From Candidatus Tayloriibacteriota bacterium (GTDB lineage: Bacteria > Patescibacteriota > Minisyncoccia > Phycocordibacterales > JAKAEA01), in contig JARIGY010000024.1 of the NCBI GenBank assembly GCA_029288535.1, forward strand, positions 1 to 9,019: 9,019 nt of DNA, written 5' to 3'. The position numbers were made by a program, and so were the translations under genes. A model generated the notes under the pieces. The model was not told the origin of the DNA and made no database searches. It saw only the letters and a program-made list of their open reading frames with translations. Every line of letters starts with the position of its first letter. The first letter of the stretch is position 1. Shown in pieces: positions 1-7,056 of this stretch.

Positions 1-265
1 GAGTCGAGGCATCGTAAGTAAGATAATACGTGGTGTTTGCCGAAAGCGGTGCGATATTCGCGGTCCAGCCTTTGTCGCGGATAAATGTCGTTCCCTCCAG
101 ACCCTCTTCCATAAGGTATGCCGCCTGGATATTGCCGCTGTTTGCCAGGGCATAGTTGAGATAGATATTGTAACTATTGATAAGAGCGACGATGCCGACG
201 CTGATGATCGCGGCGCCGATCACTATCTCGATGAGCCCCATGCCTAGTTGTCCGGTTTTTTTCAT
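1..265 (-). CDS. PilV-like type IV pilin/pseudopilin, 3' end outside window (partial)
   Basis: This open frame starts at the ATG at 265-263 and stays open to the window edge (88 codons seen). The product begins MKKTGQLGMGLIEIVIG, a type III (prepilin) signal. The prepilin peptidase site is G8 before M9, and Glu13 is position +5 of the mature protein. A hydrophobic helix follows (about residues 14-30), which anchors prepilins in the membrane and packs in the pilus core. Residues 47-67 (IQAAYLMEEGLEGTTFIRDKGW) resemble PilV-like minor pilins of CPR bacteria as I know them. The likely role is a minor pilin or pseudopilin assembled by the PilB/PilC machine encoded upstream. Its ATG directly follows the TAA of the preceding pseudopilin gene with no gap, so translation is probably coupled. 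The pilin class is certain; the PilV subtype is inferred because the C-terminal domain is missing. Confidence 0.85.
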   Translation of the reverse strand, partial: MKKTGQLGMGLIEIVIGAAIISVGIVALINSYNIYLNYALANSGNIQAAYLMEEGLEGTTFIRDKGWTANIAPLSANTTYYLTYDAST

Positions 266-721
266 TTATTTATATTCTACAACGCCGGTTTTATAGATCG
301 TCACCGTCCGGGTGCGGCCGGCCGATGCGGAGGATAGTACGATCGTGCCGTCCTGTCCTGTTTCTCCGGTGAGACGGTTGAAGACAACGTCGCTGCCCGC
401 GCCTGTCAGGGTTATCGTCAGTATAGTATCGGAAGAAAGAAGGCTGAAGATCTGATTGCCCGCCGCGCCGGCCGCATAGGTGCCGCCGGCAAAAAGCGTG
501 ACCGCGCTCGTGCCGAAATGCACGCCGTATGCCGAGCCGTTCTGCGAAGAGAGTGTCTGGGTCCGGGCCTGCTCCAGCACTTCCACAACTGTTTCAGTGT
601 CTTTATTGAGGCCTTGGGAGTTTCTGAATGTCACAAACGTAGCCACGCTTATGGCAGTGAGAAGGCCCAAAATGCCTATCACGATTATTATTTCTATCAA
701 TGAAAAACCTTTTTTGTACAT
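266..721 (-). CDS. GspH/FimT-like type IV pseudopilin (prepilin)
   Basis: The 151-residue prepilin begins MYKKGFSLIEIIIVIGILG. The short basic leader would be cut after G5 by prepilin peptidase, leaving Phe6 as the N-terminus (normally methylated) and Glu10 at the conserved +5 position. Residues 8-30 form the hydrophobic helix that holds the subunit in the membrane before assembly. The rest is short beta-strand segments ending in TVTIYKTGVVEYK, as in GspH/FimT minor pilins, whose C-terminal sheet often ends in a 'G.v' strand. Minor pilins of this class prime pilus assembly or sit at the tip. The gene starts 3 nt after the pilC stop and its TAA abuts the next pilin's ATG, so the three are surely cotranscribed. 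No Shine-Dalgarno sequence is visible before the start. There are no cysteines. The minor-pilin role is inferred; a major pilin is less likely given the family resemblance. Confidence 0.88.
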   Translation of the reverse strand: MYKKGFSLIEIIIVIGILGLLTAISVATFVTFRNSQGLNKDTETVVEVLEQARTQTLSSQNGSAYGVHFGTSAVTLFAGGTYAAGAAGNQIFSLLSSDTILTITLTGAGSDVVFNRLTGETGQDGTIVLSSASAGRTRTVTIYKTGVVEYK

Positions 722-724
722 AGG

Positions 725-1945
725 CTAGCTGATTGCGCTGCTCAAAGAATAAATCGGCGCGATCATGGAAATTGCGAAGAACCCGACACCGAGACCGATG
801 AACACCATGAGAAACGGCTCGATGATGGCAGACATGTCTTTGGTTTTCTGATCGACCTCGTTTTCATAAAACACCGCGACACCAAGAAGCATCTGAGCGA
901 GCTGGCCTGTCTCTTCACCCACCGAGATCATCTCGCCGACAAAAGTAGGATAAAGATTTTCCCGCTCGGTAAAAATAGTCGCGATCGGCTCGCCTTTCTG
1001 GATCCGCTGTTCGACCAGTTTCAATACCTCCTTGTAATAGCTGTTCTGGACAACATCCGCCGTGATCTGGGTCGCGACGACGACATCGACACCGGCGGAA
1101 AGGAGCGACGAAAGGGTGCGGGCGGTGCGGGCGGAATTGATTTCCTTGCTGATCTGGCCGATAGTAGGAATATGCAGAAGCGCATAATCGATGAATCTCT
1201 TGCCCTTCGCTGTTTTTGAACCGAAACGCACGAAAAGAACCAGAGCGACGATAATGAAGATCGACAGGAAAAAATGCCCCTTAAGGAAGTTACTCATGCC
1301 GATCACAAGCTGAGTGGAAGCCGGAAGCTTGGAACCGAATTGGTTGAACGTCGATGCAAGGGTCGGCACCACGAAGGTAAGCATGAAAAAGCCGATCACC
1401 ACCATGGCACACATGATGATGCCCGGGTACATCATCGCGCCTTTTATTTTCTGGGTCAGCTTATAGTTGTTGTCCATCTGGCCGGAAACGCCGCGAAGCG
1501 ACGGCGCGAGCGAACCGGACTCTTCGCCGGCCTTGACCATCGAGATCATAAGTCCCGGAAATACATCGGGGTATTCTTTCATGCCCTCGCTCAGCGTTTT
1601 GCCCTGGCCAATGGACTTATTTAGGCTTCCGATCACCTCTTTGAAATACTTGCGCTTGGTCTGCTTTTCAAGCACGGTAAGGGCGCGGGAAAGGGCAAGG
1701 CCGGCATCGAGCATCGAGCTCAGGTTGCGCGCGAAATTTATCTTTTCAACCATTTTCACCTTGCCGAAATGGCCGCCGAAATTGAAATGAAAACCGCCAG
1801 GCGCACGAACCGCGAGTTCCGTACCGCCAATGAGCGTCAGGCCTTTTTCTTTTGCCTGGACATACACGGCATTGAGGTCGGCCGCTTCAATGACCTCTTC
1901 GTGATGGACTCCGGCATTGTCGATGGTGCGTACGTTGAATTTCAT
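725..1945 (-). CDS. pilC: Type IV pilus inner-membrane platform protein PilC (T2SS F family)
   Basis: The 406-residue polytopic protein matches the normal length of PilC/GspF. Two homologous T2SSF domains are visible, at about residues 68-191 and 271-393. Each carries the family's acidic motif: GEESG at 140-144 and GEETG at 343-347. Hydrophobic membrane segments lie at about 172-194, 223-241 and 375-397, with the second half of each repeat facing the cytoplasm. PilC is the platform that couples the rotation of the PilB hexamer to lifting pilin subunits out of the membrane. A short N-terminal region (1-60) of the kind seen in full-length GspF/PilC precedes domain 1. The ATG at 1945 lies 14 nt after the pilB stop and no better start exists; the spacer has no Shine-Dalgarno motif. 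The position between pilB and two pilin genes supports the assignment. The protein could equally be called GspF, but the context favours T4P. Confidence 0.95.
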   Translation of the reverse strand: MKFNVRTIDNAGVHHEEVIEAADLNAVYVQAKEKGLTLIGGTELAVRAPGGFHFNFGGHFGKVKMVEKINFARNLSSMLDAGLALSRALTVLEKQTKRKYFKEVIGSLNKSIGQGKTLSEGMKEYPDVFPGLMISMVKAGEESGSLAPSLRGVSGQMDNNYKLTQKIKGAMMYPGIIMCAMVVIGFFMLTFVVPTLASTFNQFGSKLPASTQLVIGMSNFLKGHFFLSIFIIVALVLFVRFGSKTAKGKRFIDYALLHIPTIGQISKEINSARTARTLSSLLSAGVDVVVATQITADVVQNSYYKEVLKLVEQRIQKGEPIATIFTERENLYPTFVGEMISVGEETGQLAQMLLGVAVFYENEVDQKTKDMSAIIEPFLMVFIGLGVGFFAISMIAPIYSLSSAIS

Positions 1946-1959
1946 GTAATGGGTTTTTA

Positions 1960-3714
1960 TTATTCAGAGACCACGCGCAGGACCTCTTCAATAGTAGTCA
2001 GTCCCTGTGCCGCTTTGAAGATGCCGTCTTCGATCATGGTGGTCATACCCTCTTTCTTGGCTTGCTCTTCGAGTTCGCGCGAGGTTTTGCCTTGCATGAT
2101 AAGTTCGCGGATCGGGGCGGTAACCTTCAGCACTTCATGGATGCCGACGCGGCCTTTGAAACCGTCTTCTGCTTCGGCTGAAGCTTTCGGCTTATAAAAC
2201 GGAATAGCATCCCAATCGACATTGCTTTTTACGATTTTTTCTTCTTTCAAGAATTTGAGGACGCGAGTGAGGTCGACTGTTTTGCCGAGCTGGGCGATCT
2301 CGGCCGACGTAAGCTTATACGCCTCTTTTTCCGACGTAAGCTGGCGGATCAGGCGCTGGCCAATGATGACATTGAGGGTCGACACCAGCAGAAACGGTTC
2401 GACTTTCATGTCGATAAAGCGCGGAATGGCGCCGGCCGCCGAGTTGGTATGCAATGTCGAGAGCACGAGGTGGCCGGTGAGCGAAGCGTTGACAGCCAGG
2501 CTTGCGGTCTCGGTATCGCGGATCTCCCCGACCATGATGATATCCGGGTCCTGTCGGACAAGCGTGCGAAGACCGGAAGAAAACGTGAAGCCGATCTCCG
2601 GCTTGACCTGGGTCTGATTGATGCGTTTCATCTGATATTCGATCGGATCTTCGATCGTGGAAATATTCACGTCGGGAGTGTTCAGGATATCGAGCACGGT
2701 ATAGAGCGTGGTGGTTTTACCGGAGCCGGTAGGGCCTGTCGTCAGGATCATGCCCGTCGCCTGCTTGGTCGCGGCATGGATCTGTTCGAGGCCGATGCCG
2801 TGAAAACCCAAAAATTCCAAAGTAAAGCCCGAGACCGACTCGCGCAGCAAGCGCATGACGGTTTTCTCGCCGTAGTAAGTCGGCAAGATAGAAACACGGA
2901 ACGAAACCTTTTCGGTATTCATCTCTATTTTGAAGCGGCCGTCCTGCGGCAGGCGCTTTTCATCGAGCTTGAGGTTGGAAAGCACTTTGATGCGCGCGGT
3001 AATTGACGAGCCCGCATTCTTGGGCAGGACCATGGCGTCGTGGAGCATGCCGTCGATGCGGTAGCGCACGAGCACTTCGCTTTCCATCGGCTCAATGTGG
3101 ATATCGGACGCATTCTGGATGATCGCATGCTTGAGCAGAGTGTCGACAACGCGGACCACTGGCAGGTCTTCAGCCAGCTTTCGCAGATCTTCACCGGACG
3201 CCCCGCCTTCTTCAAGCTGTTCTTCAACGGTCTTGATCGAACCGACTTCTTTCTGGATAAGGTCGCCGAATTCCGCCTTGAGGCTTTTCTGATACTGCAC
3301 GAGCGCGGACTTCATGGACTCGGTGTCGGTCAGGCGCGGCTGGATCTTGAGCCGGGTTTTCTTTTTGATGAAGTCGATGGCGGAAAGATCCTCGGCGTCG
3401 AGCATCGCGACTTCGAGCATAGTATCGCTTTTCTTGTACGCAATGATATTGTGCGTGCGGGCGATCGGTTCCGGAATAAGCGAGAGGATTTCGAAATTGA
3501 GTTTCTGGCCTTTGAGATCGACGAAGGGCACGCCAAGCACGTAGGCTTGGATTCTCCGCAACTCGTCATCGGTAAGTTTGCCGTGCTGGACAAGATAATT
3601 GCCGATGCTCACCCCGCTTTTCTTGGCTTCTGTTTTTGCAGCCTCGATATCAGTACGCGAGACGAGTCCCGAGTCGAGAATGAAATTGATAAGTTGGGTT
3701 TCCTCAATGTGCAT
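1960..3714 (-). CDS. pilB: Type IV pilus assembly ATPase PilB (GspE family), cysteine-free
   Basis: The 584-residue cytoplasmic hexameric ATPase powers pilus extension. In order it has an N-terminal MshEN/T2SSE-N region (about 1-150), a linker, the N2 domain starting near SDIHIEP (203-209), and the RecA-like motor domain. Motor motifs are Walker A GPTGSGKT (327-334), the Asp box around STIEDPIEY (352-360), Walker B DPDIIMVGEIRD (389-400) and the His box GHLVLSTLHTNS (414-425). The C-terminal part has GFKGRVGIHEVL (518-529), typical of GspE/PilB extension ATPases. The N-terminal region and this element argue against the retraction ATPase PilT. The tetracysteine zinc-binding motif usual in this family, expected near 459-516, is gone, and the whole protein has no cysteine. 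The ATG at 3714 follows a promoter-like extended -10 at 3731-3739, and pilC follows 14 nt downstream. No Shine-Dalgarno sequence is visible. Confidence 0.96.
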   Translation of the reverse strand: MHIEETQLINFILDSGLVSRTDIEAAKTEAKKSGVSIGNYLVQHGKLTDDELRRIQAYVLGVPFVDLKGQKLNFEILSLIPEPIARTHNIIAYKKSDTMLEVAMLDAEDLSAIDFIKKKTRLKIQPRLTDTESMKSALVQYQKSLKAEFGDLIQKEVGSIKTVEEQLEEGGASGEDLRKLAEDLPVVRVVDTLLKHAIIQNASDIHIEPMESEVLVRYRIDGMLHDAMVLPKNAGSSITARIKVLSNLKLDEKRLPQDGRFKIEMNTEKVSFRVSILPTYYGEKTVMRLLRESVSGFTLEFLGFHGIGLEQIHAATKQATGMILTTGPTGSGKTTTLYTVLDILNTPDVNISTIEDPIEYQMKRINQTQVKPEIGFTFSSGLRTLVRQDPDIIMVGEIRDTETASLAVNASLTGHLVLSTLHTNSAAGAIPRFIDMKVEPFLLVSTLNVIIGQRLIRQLTSEKEAYKLTSAEIAQLGKTVDLTRVLKFLKEEKIVKSNVDWDAIPFYKPKASAEAEDGFKGRVGIHEVLKVTAPIRELIMQGKTSRELEEQAKKEGMTTMIEDGIFKAAQGLTTIEEVLRVVSE

Positions 3715-3730
3715 GAACGTTGTTACAAAC

Positions 3731-3739
3731 AGTATATCA
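3731..3739 (-). promoter_or_regulatory. Putative pilB promoter (extended -10)
   Basis: On the minus strand this reads TGATATACT, an extended -10 of the form TGnTATAnT with one mismatch to TATAAT. It lies in the short gap between the surface-protein stop (3757) and the pilB start (3714). No good -35 is seen at 17 nt, as is common for extended -10 promoters. Transcription would begin near 3724 and leave a leader of about 10 nt with no ribosome-binding site. If real, it makes pilB-pilC-pilins a transcription unit separable from the surface-protein gene. Confidence 0.5.
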
Positions 3740-3756
3740 TGCAGTGCGAAAAAAAT

Positions 3757-6700
3757 TTAGAATTCTTTGTATCCAGGCTGGGTATTTACCGGCAGGAGAG
3801 TCGATCCGCTCGCAGTTATACACTGAACAATAGTACTGCCGTCGGACACAGTCATGGTCTTGCTGCCGATAGTGGAATACTGTATTGGAAGCGAGTTTAC
3901 TGATTGAGTTGTAAAGTGTGAAGTAACCGTATTATCAACACTTGTCCACGAATAAGAAGGCGAGCCGGCAGTGGAACCGCTGGCAACCCACAATACTGGC
4001 TGTCCTAACGGCGCATGATACGCCGTACTGCCATCTGCCGGGTTTGTCGGAACGCATGAGAAGCCTGAAGAAGATTGACCGGTAGAAGTATATTTGAATA
4101 CCACATATGTAGTACCGCCACCGGCCACCGAAGCGCCGCCTGGCAGCGTACAGTTTGCCGAGTCGCAGGTTGCGGAAACAAATGTTGGCGTACAACCACT
4201 GGTATTACAGGTGCCGACAGTTTTTGTATAACCGGCTCCAGGATACGACGCGAAGAAATTATGACTGCCCGGAGTAAGGCCCGTGTACGTATTCGATACT
4301 GCCTGCACTCCGTTTTGGGCATCAATAGCTAGGCCGATATACTTATTTTGCGGAGGAGCAAATGGCGTATTGCTATCGTCACTGACGATCGAAACAATCG
4401 CCGTGCCAGTTCCACCGCCACCATTAGGCGGAACATATGGAGTAACGGTCAACGAGAAGTGGAATTGGCCGGGTTGATCGGTCAAGCCTGCCGTATGGCC
4501 ATGATAGCTTACCGTATACGTACCGCCTGGGGCAGCCTGAGGAACAGTGATAGTCACCGGTGCGGCACAATCAGTATTTGGAGTACAAGTGTCCGCAGTG
4601 CTTGGATTAAACGCCAATGTTATCCCTCCCGCATTAGCGGCATATGCCGTTTTTGCTCCAAAAACAGAGGGATTATCGTTCATAGCCACAGTCACACCCT
4701 CCATCACAGCCTGAACCGGCTGAGTGGCTCCGCTTATCAGGTGGACATTTATATTGTTGATTTGCGATGTTCCAGCGGCAACGCTTATGTCATTTGCCTG
4801 AATACTGTAATTAAAACCGGCAGGGCACATTATCGGTGCTGTAGCTGCAGCCGATGAAGCAGATTGACCTGAAGTACCGATCGAGTTGAAAGCACTGACT
4901 TTATATGTGTGGGACGAGCCGGCAGCCAGACCAGTGTCGGCATATGACGTTCCGCCATTTACCGTAGCGACAAGACTGCCATCGCGATAAACGCTGTAGC
5001 CGGTCGGGCTTCCGGTACTTGCTGTCCAGGATACGTTTAAAGTACCGCTTGAACATGAGCCTGCCGTAGCAGACACGCTCGACGGAACAGTCGGTGCGCT
5101 TCCGCAGCTGCCTGAAGTAGCCGAATTTGAACTGGTCTGGTTTGACTCACCGCCCGAGTTATAAGAACTTACTGAATATGTATGGGAACCTGAAGTGCCG
5201 GCACTGGTATCGGAATATGATAGTTGCGATGCTGGCAAAGATCCTGCGAGAAGAATGCCGTCGCGATAAACCTTGTACCCGGTCGGAGCCGCTCCACCGG
5301 TACTGCTAGACGCAGACCAGGAGACATTGATCGTACCTCCGCAGGAAGCTGTCGCTGTAACAGTTGCCGGCGGAGCCGAGGGCGCTACGCAATAACCGAC
5401 ACCGCTGCTTGGCACATTCTGCACCAAGGCATATTTGGTAAGCGTGCCGTTGAGGGTTGCGTATACCCACGCCCACTCGGCAGTCCAATTTGCCGGACCG
5501 GGGTCACCCACCCACAGCAAATCGGATTGATAGGCGCACGACGGCGTCTCCAAGTTGAGACTTACCGGCAATGTATGCTTGGGAGAAGCTGAAGGTCCGC
5601 AATATTGCTGGTATTGGCTTCCGCAGGTTAGCGGACTGCCGGTAAAACCGTAACCGTCTGCGTATGGAGGAACATACGTAACGCCGGGAGTCCTTCGGTA
5701 AAATGTCTGGCTGTTTGGGTTAACAATATTGTCATAGACTTTAAAATCGATAAACATGAGCGGCGCATAGCAGCCGGTCGCATTGAAGACAGTTGCGCTG
5801 GTGTTGGTCACGACGATCCTTAGTCCGGACACTCCGTTTGAAGCTACGCCGTCGTTTCGGGCTTGGGTGAACTGATCGGAACTCATGGTGTTATTGGCTG
5901 TCTGGGCCGGCAAACTACCGGAAACATAAGGACTAGCGCAATATGACACCGTAGCCTGAGCCTGATGCGAAGGCAATGCGTACAGTCCGCCTGCAAGCAG
6001 CGCAAAAGCGATCATGAGCGCATGGCCTTTCATTTTTTTAACAATAAGGATTGCGAGCACGATAACGATAAGGAGAAGCATTACGAGCAGCGCAATGAAG
6101 CTTGGACCGTATGCCGATGCAGGTTCCTGAGTTGGAGCCTTCTGCGACGCTGTGAGGACTGCAGCATCGAAATTAGGAGACAGTTTGAATGAAGCAGTGA
6201 GCATTGGCGCTCCGTTTTTCAGGATGCTTATCTCTGCCCGGATGGCTGTCGCCGGCTGGTTTGCCTTGAAAGCATACTTTATAGTAGAAGTCGCACCGGT
6301 AAACGCCAGAGGACTGCTTGCATCTCCGATCTGCGTGCCGAGTTCGTTATATACTTTTATTTCGGTATAGAAATAGCCGAGAGATTTTACGCTGGCCGCG
6401 TCCCGAGCGGTGAAATTTGCAGTCAATGCCACCATAGAGTCGGCGGCAATGCCGGAAGTCTTGTCGGCAACGATCGAATTGACGACTATAGGGTCGCCCA
6501 TCACCTGGTAGCTGAATGTCACAGCCGGCACGACTGCATTGCTGTTTTCGTCGATGAATTCAACTTTTGCGTTATAGTCGCCCGCCTTGCCGAGCGGAAC
6601 GGTAAAGCCGATCTGCTTGTTCTGGCCGTTTTCGATGGTGAAAGGAGTTTCTTTTATTGCCGGATCTGTCGAAGCAGTGGTCGTGCCCTGGTATATGGTC

Positions 6701-6954
6701 AATACCGGAGTAACTGTCGCGCCGAAACCAGGGTCATTGAAAGTCGCGTTGAATATCAGAACCTTTGTGCTGTCGAGTTTTATTACGCTGCCTTTTGCGA
6801 CAGCCGTGCCATCAACCTTCAGTCCGTACGACGAAAGGCCGATTTTTGCCGTTAGGTCAAGCGTTTTGGCGTAGACGTTCGCACTTTGCATGAGAACAAA
6901 AAACGCCGCAATTAAAATAACTGCTGATAATATCTTCTTATTATAGTAATTCAT
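3757..6954 (-). CDS. Large secreted multi-domain surface protein with FN3 domains and an internal signal-peptide-like segment (apparent fusion)
   Basis: The product has 1065 residues from the ATG at 6954. Residues 1-29 form a signal peptide ending in VYA. Residues 30-275 look like two Ig-like beta domains and contain no cysteine. Residues 283-305 are a strong membrane helix followed by KKMKG. Residues 308-334 then form a second signal-peptide-like segment ending in AQA. The remainder is extracellular and has 18 cysteines: an unrecognised domain (335-520), two fibronectin type III domains (about 526-616 and 621-707, each with a GY.VYRDG strand), an Ig-like domain (708-840), a glycine-rich linker, a region with tandem CX4C motifs (850-955) and a PKD-like domain at the end (about 963-1050). 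The start at 6954 is preferred over an in-frame ATG at 6981 because a consensus -10 lies between them. It may be an adhesin working with the adjacent pilus system; that is inference. I recognise no specific family for the whole protein. Confidence 0.85.
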   Translation of the reverse strand: MNYYNKKILSAVILIAAFFVLMQSANVYAKTLDLTAKIGLSSYGLKVDGTAVAKGSVIKLDSTKVLIFNATFNDPGFGATVTPVLTIYQGTTTASTDPAIKETPFTIENGQNKQIGFTVPLGKAGDYNAKVEFIDENSNAVVPAVTFSYQVMGDPIVVNSIVADKTSGIAADSMVALTANFTARDAASVKSLGYFYTEIKVYNELGTQIGDASSPLAFTGATSTIKYAFKANQPATAIRAEISILKNGAPMLTASFKLSPNFDAAVLTASQKAPTQEPASAYGPSFIALLVMLLLIVIVLAILIVKKMKGHALMIAFALLAGGLYALPSHQAQATVSYCASPYVSGSLPAQTANNTMSSDQFTQARNDGVASNGVSGLRIVVTNTSATVFNATGCYAPLMFIDFKVYDNIVNPNSQTFYRRTPGVTYVPPYADGYGFTGSPLTCGSQYQQYCGPSASPKHTLPVSLNLETPSCAYQSDLLWVGDPGPANWTAEWAWVYATLNGTLTKYALVQNVPSSGVGYCVAPSAPPATVTATASCGGTINVSWSASSSTGGAAPTGYKVYRDGILLAGSLPASQLSYSDTSAGTSGSHTYSVSSYNSGGESNQTSSNSATSGSCGSAPTVPSSVSATAGSCSSGTLNVSWTASTGSPTGYSVYRDGSLVATVNGGTSYADTGLAAGSSHTYKVSAFNSIGTSGQSASSAAATAPIMCPAGFNYSIQANDISVAAGTSQINNINVHLISGATQPVQAVMEGVTVAMNDNPSVFGAKTAYAANAGGITLAFNPSTADTCTPNTDCAAPVTITVPQAAPGGTYTVSYHGHTAGLTDQPGQFHFSLTVTPYVPPNGGGGTGTAIVSIVSDDSNTPFAPPQNKYIGLAIDAQNGVQAVSNTYTGLTPGSHNFFASYPGAGYTKTVGTCNTSGCTPTFVSATCDSANCTLPGGASVAGGGTTYVVFKYTSTGQSSSGFSCVPTNPADGSTAYHAPLGQPVLWVASGSTAGSPSYSWTSVDNTVTSHFTTQSVNSLPIQYSTIGSKTMTVSDGSTIVQCITASGSTLLPVNTQPGYKEF
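5953..6108 (-). other. Membrane hairpin at the fusion junction: TM helix, A7 run and second signal-peptide-like segment
   Basis: Within the surface-protein gene, residues 283-305 (FIALLVMLLLIVIVLAILIV and neighbours) form a stop-transfer helix. The positive KKMKG follows, then the hydrophobic stretch ALMIAFALLAGGLYAL and the c-region PSHQAQA, with an AXA signal peptidase I site after residue 334 (codon 5955-5953). The codons IVKKM read ATT GTT AAA AAA ATG at 6045-6031, so the internal ATG (6033) sits at the end of seven A's. The segment would form a hairpin that returns the chain to the outside, and it could also serve as an independent secretion signal if translation starts at 6033. The features are seen directly; processing and internal initiation are inferred. 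Confidence 0.75.
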
Positions 6955-6961
6955 GGGTTCA

Positions 6962-6970
6962 ATTATAGCA
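6962..6970 (-). promoter_or_regulatory. Promoter of the surface-protein gene, predicted leaderless
   Basis: On the minus strand the site reads TGCTATAAT, a perfect extended -10 (TGn plus TATAAT). The expected -35 position (6985-6990) reads GGATCC and is not recognisable, which extended -10 promoters tolerate. Seven bases (TGAACCC) separate the -10 from the ATG at 6954, so transcription should begin at or within a base or two of the start codon. This decides the start: the in-frame ATG at 6981 lies upstream of the -10 and would not be transcribed from here. Confidence 0.75.
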
Positions 6971-6993
6971 CTGCATGCCATTGCGGATCCGAC

Positions 6994-7002
6994 TTATCCA
7001 CA
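6994..7002 (+). promoter_or_regulatory. Single consensus DnaA-box sequence
   Basis: TTATCCACA matches the strict bacterial DnaA box consensus. It sits in the divergent spacer between the surface-protein promoter and the nusA promoter. I found no second perfect box nearby and no AT-rich unwinding region with repeats or dnaA/dnaN gene, so this is not evidence for a replication origin. It could let DnaA act on either promoter, or be a chance match. Confidence 0.35.
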
Positions 7003-7027
7003 CGTTTGGCTCTGCAAAAAGCCAGAT

Positions 7028-7056
7028 TTGACAATAAGTTTAAAAATGGCTATTAT
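7028..7056 (+). promoter_or_regulatory. nusA promoter (consensus -35, near-consensus -10)
   Basis: A perfect TTGACA (7028-7033), a 17 nt spacer and TATTAT (7051-7056, one mismatch) make an excellent housekeeping sigma-70 promoter. Transcription should start near 7063 and give a leader of about 57 nt before the nusA ATG at 7120. This rules out the upstream in-frame TTG at 7006 as the nusA start when this promoter is used. Confidence 0.85.

Noticed and set aside
3748..3760. T-tract right after the surface-protein stop as an intrinsic terminator
   Set aside because: Seven T's follow the stop, but no GC-rich hairpin precedes them; only short AT-rich palindromes (around GAATTC) are present.
3040..3903. 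Long plus-strand open frame opposite pilB (287 codons)
   Set aside because: It is the antisense shadow of the well-supported pilB and runs on into the surface-protein gene; the product has no recognisable domain and no promoter or start context.
4834..5379. Two FN3 domains as a recent tandem DNA duplication
   Set aside because: The protein domains are clearly related, but the DNA copies are too diverged to call a direct repeat; this is an old domain duplication.
6955..6981. Upstream ATG at 6981 for the surface protein
   Set aside because: It would add MACSAIIEP ahead of a complete signal peptide and lies upstream of the -10 that drives the gene.
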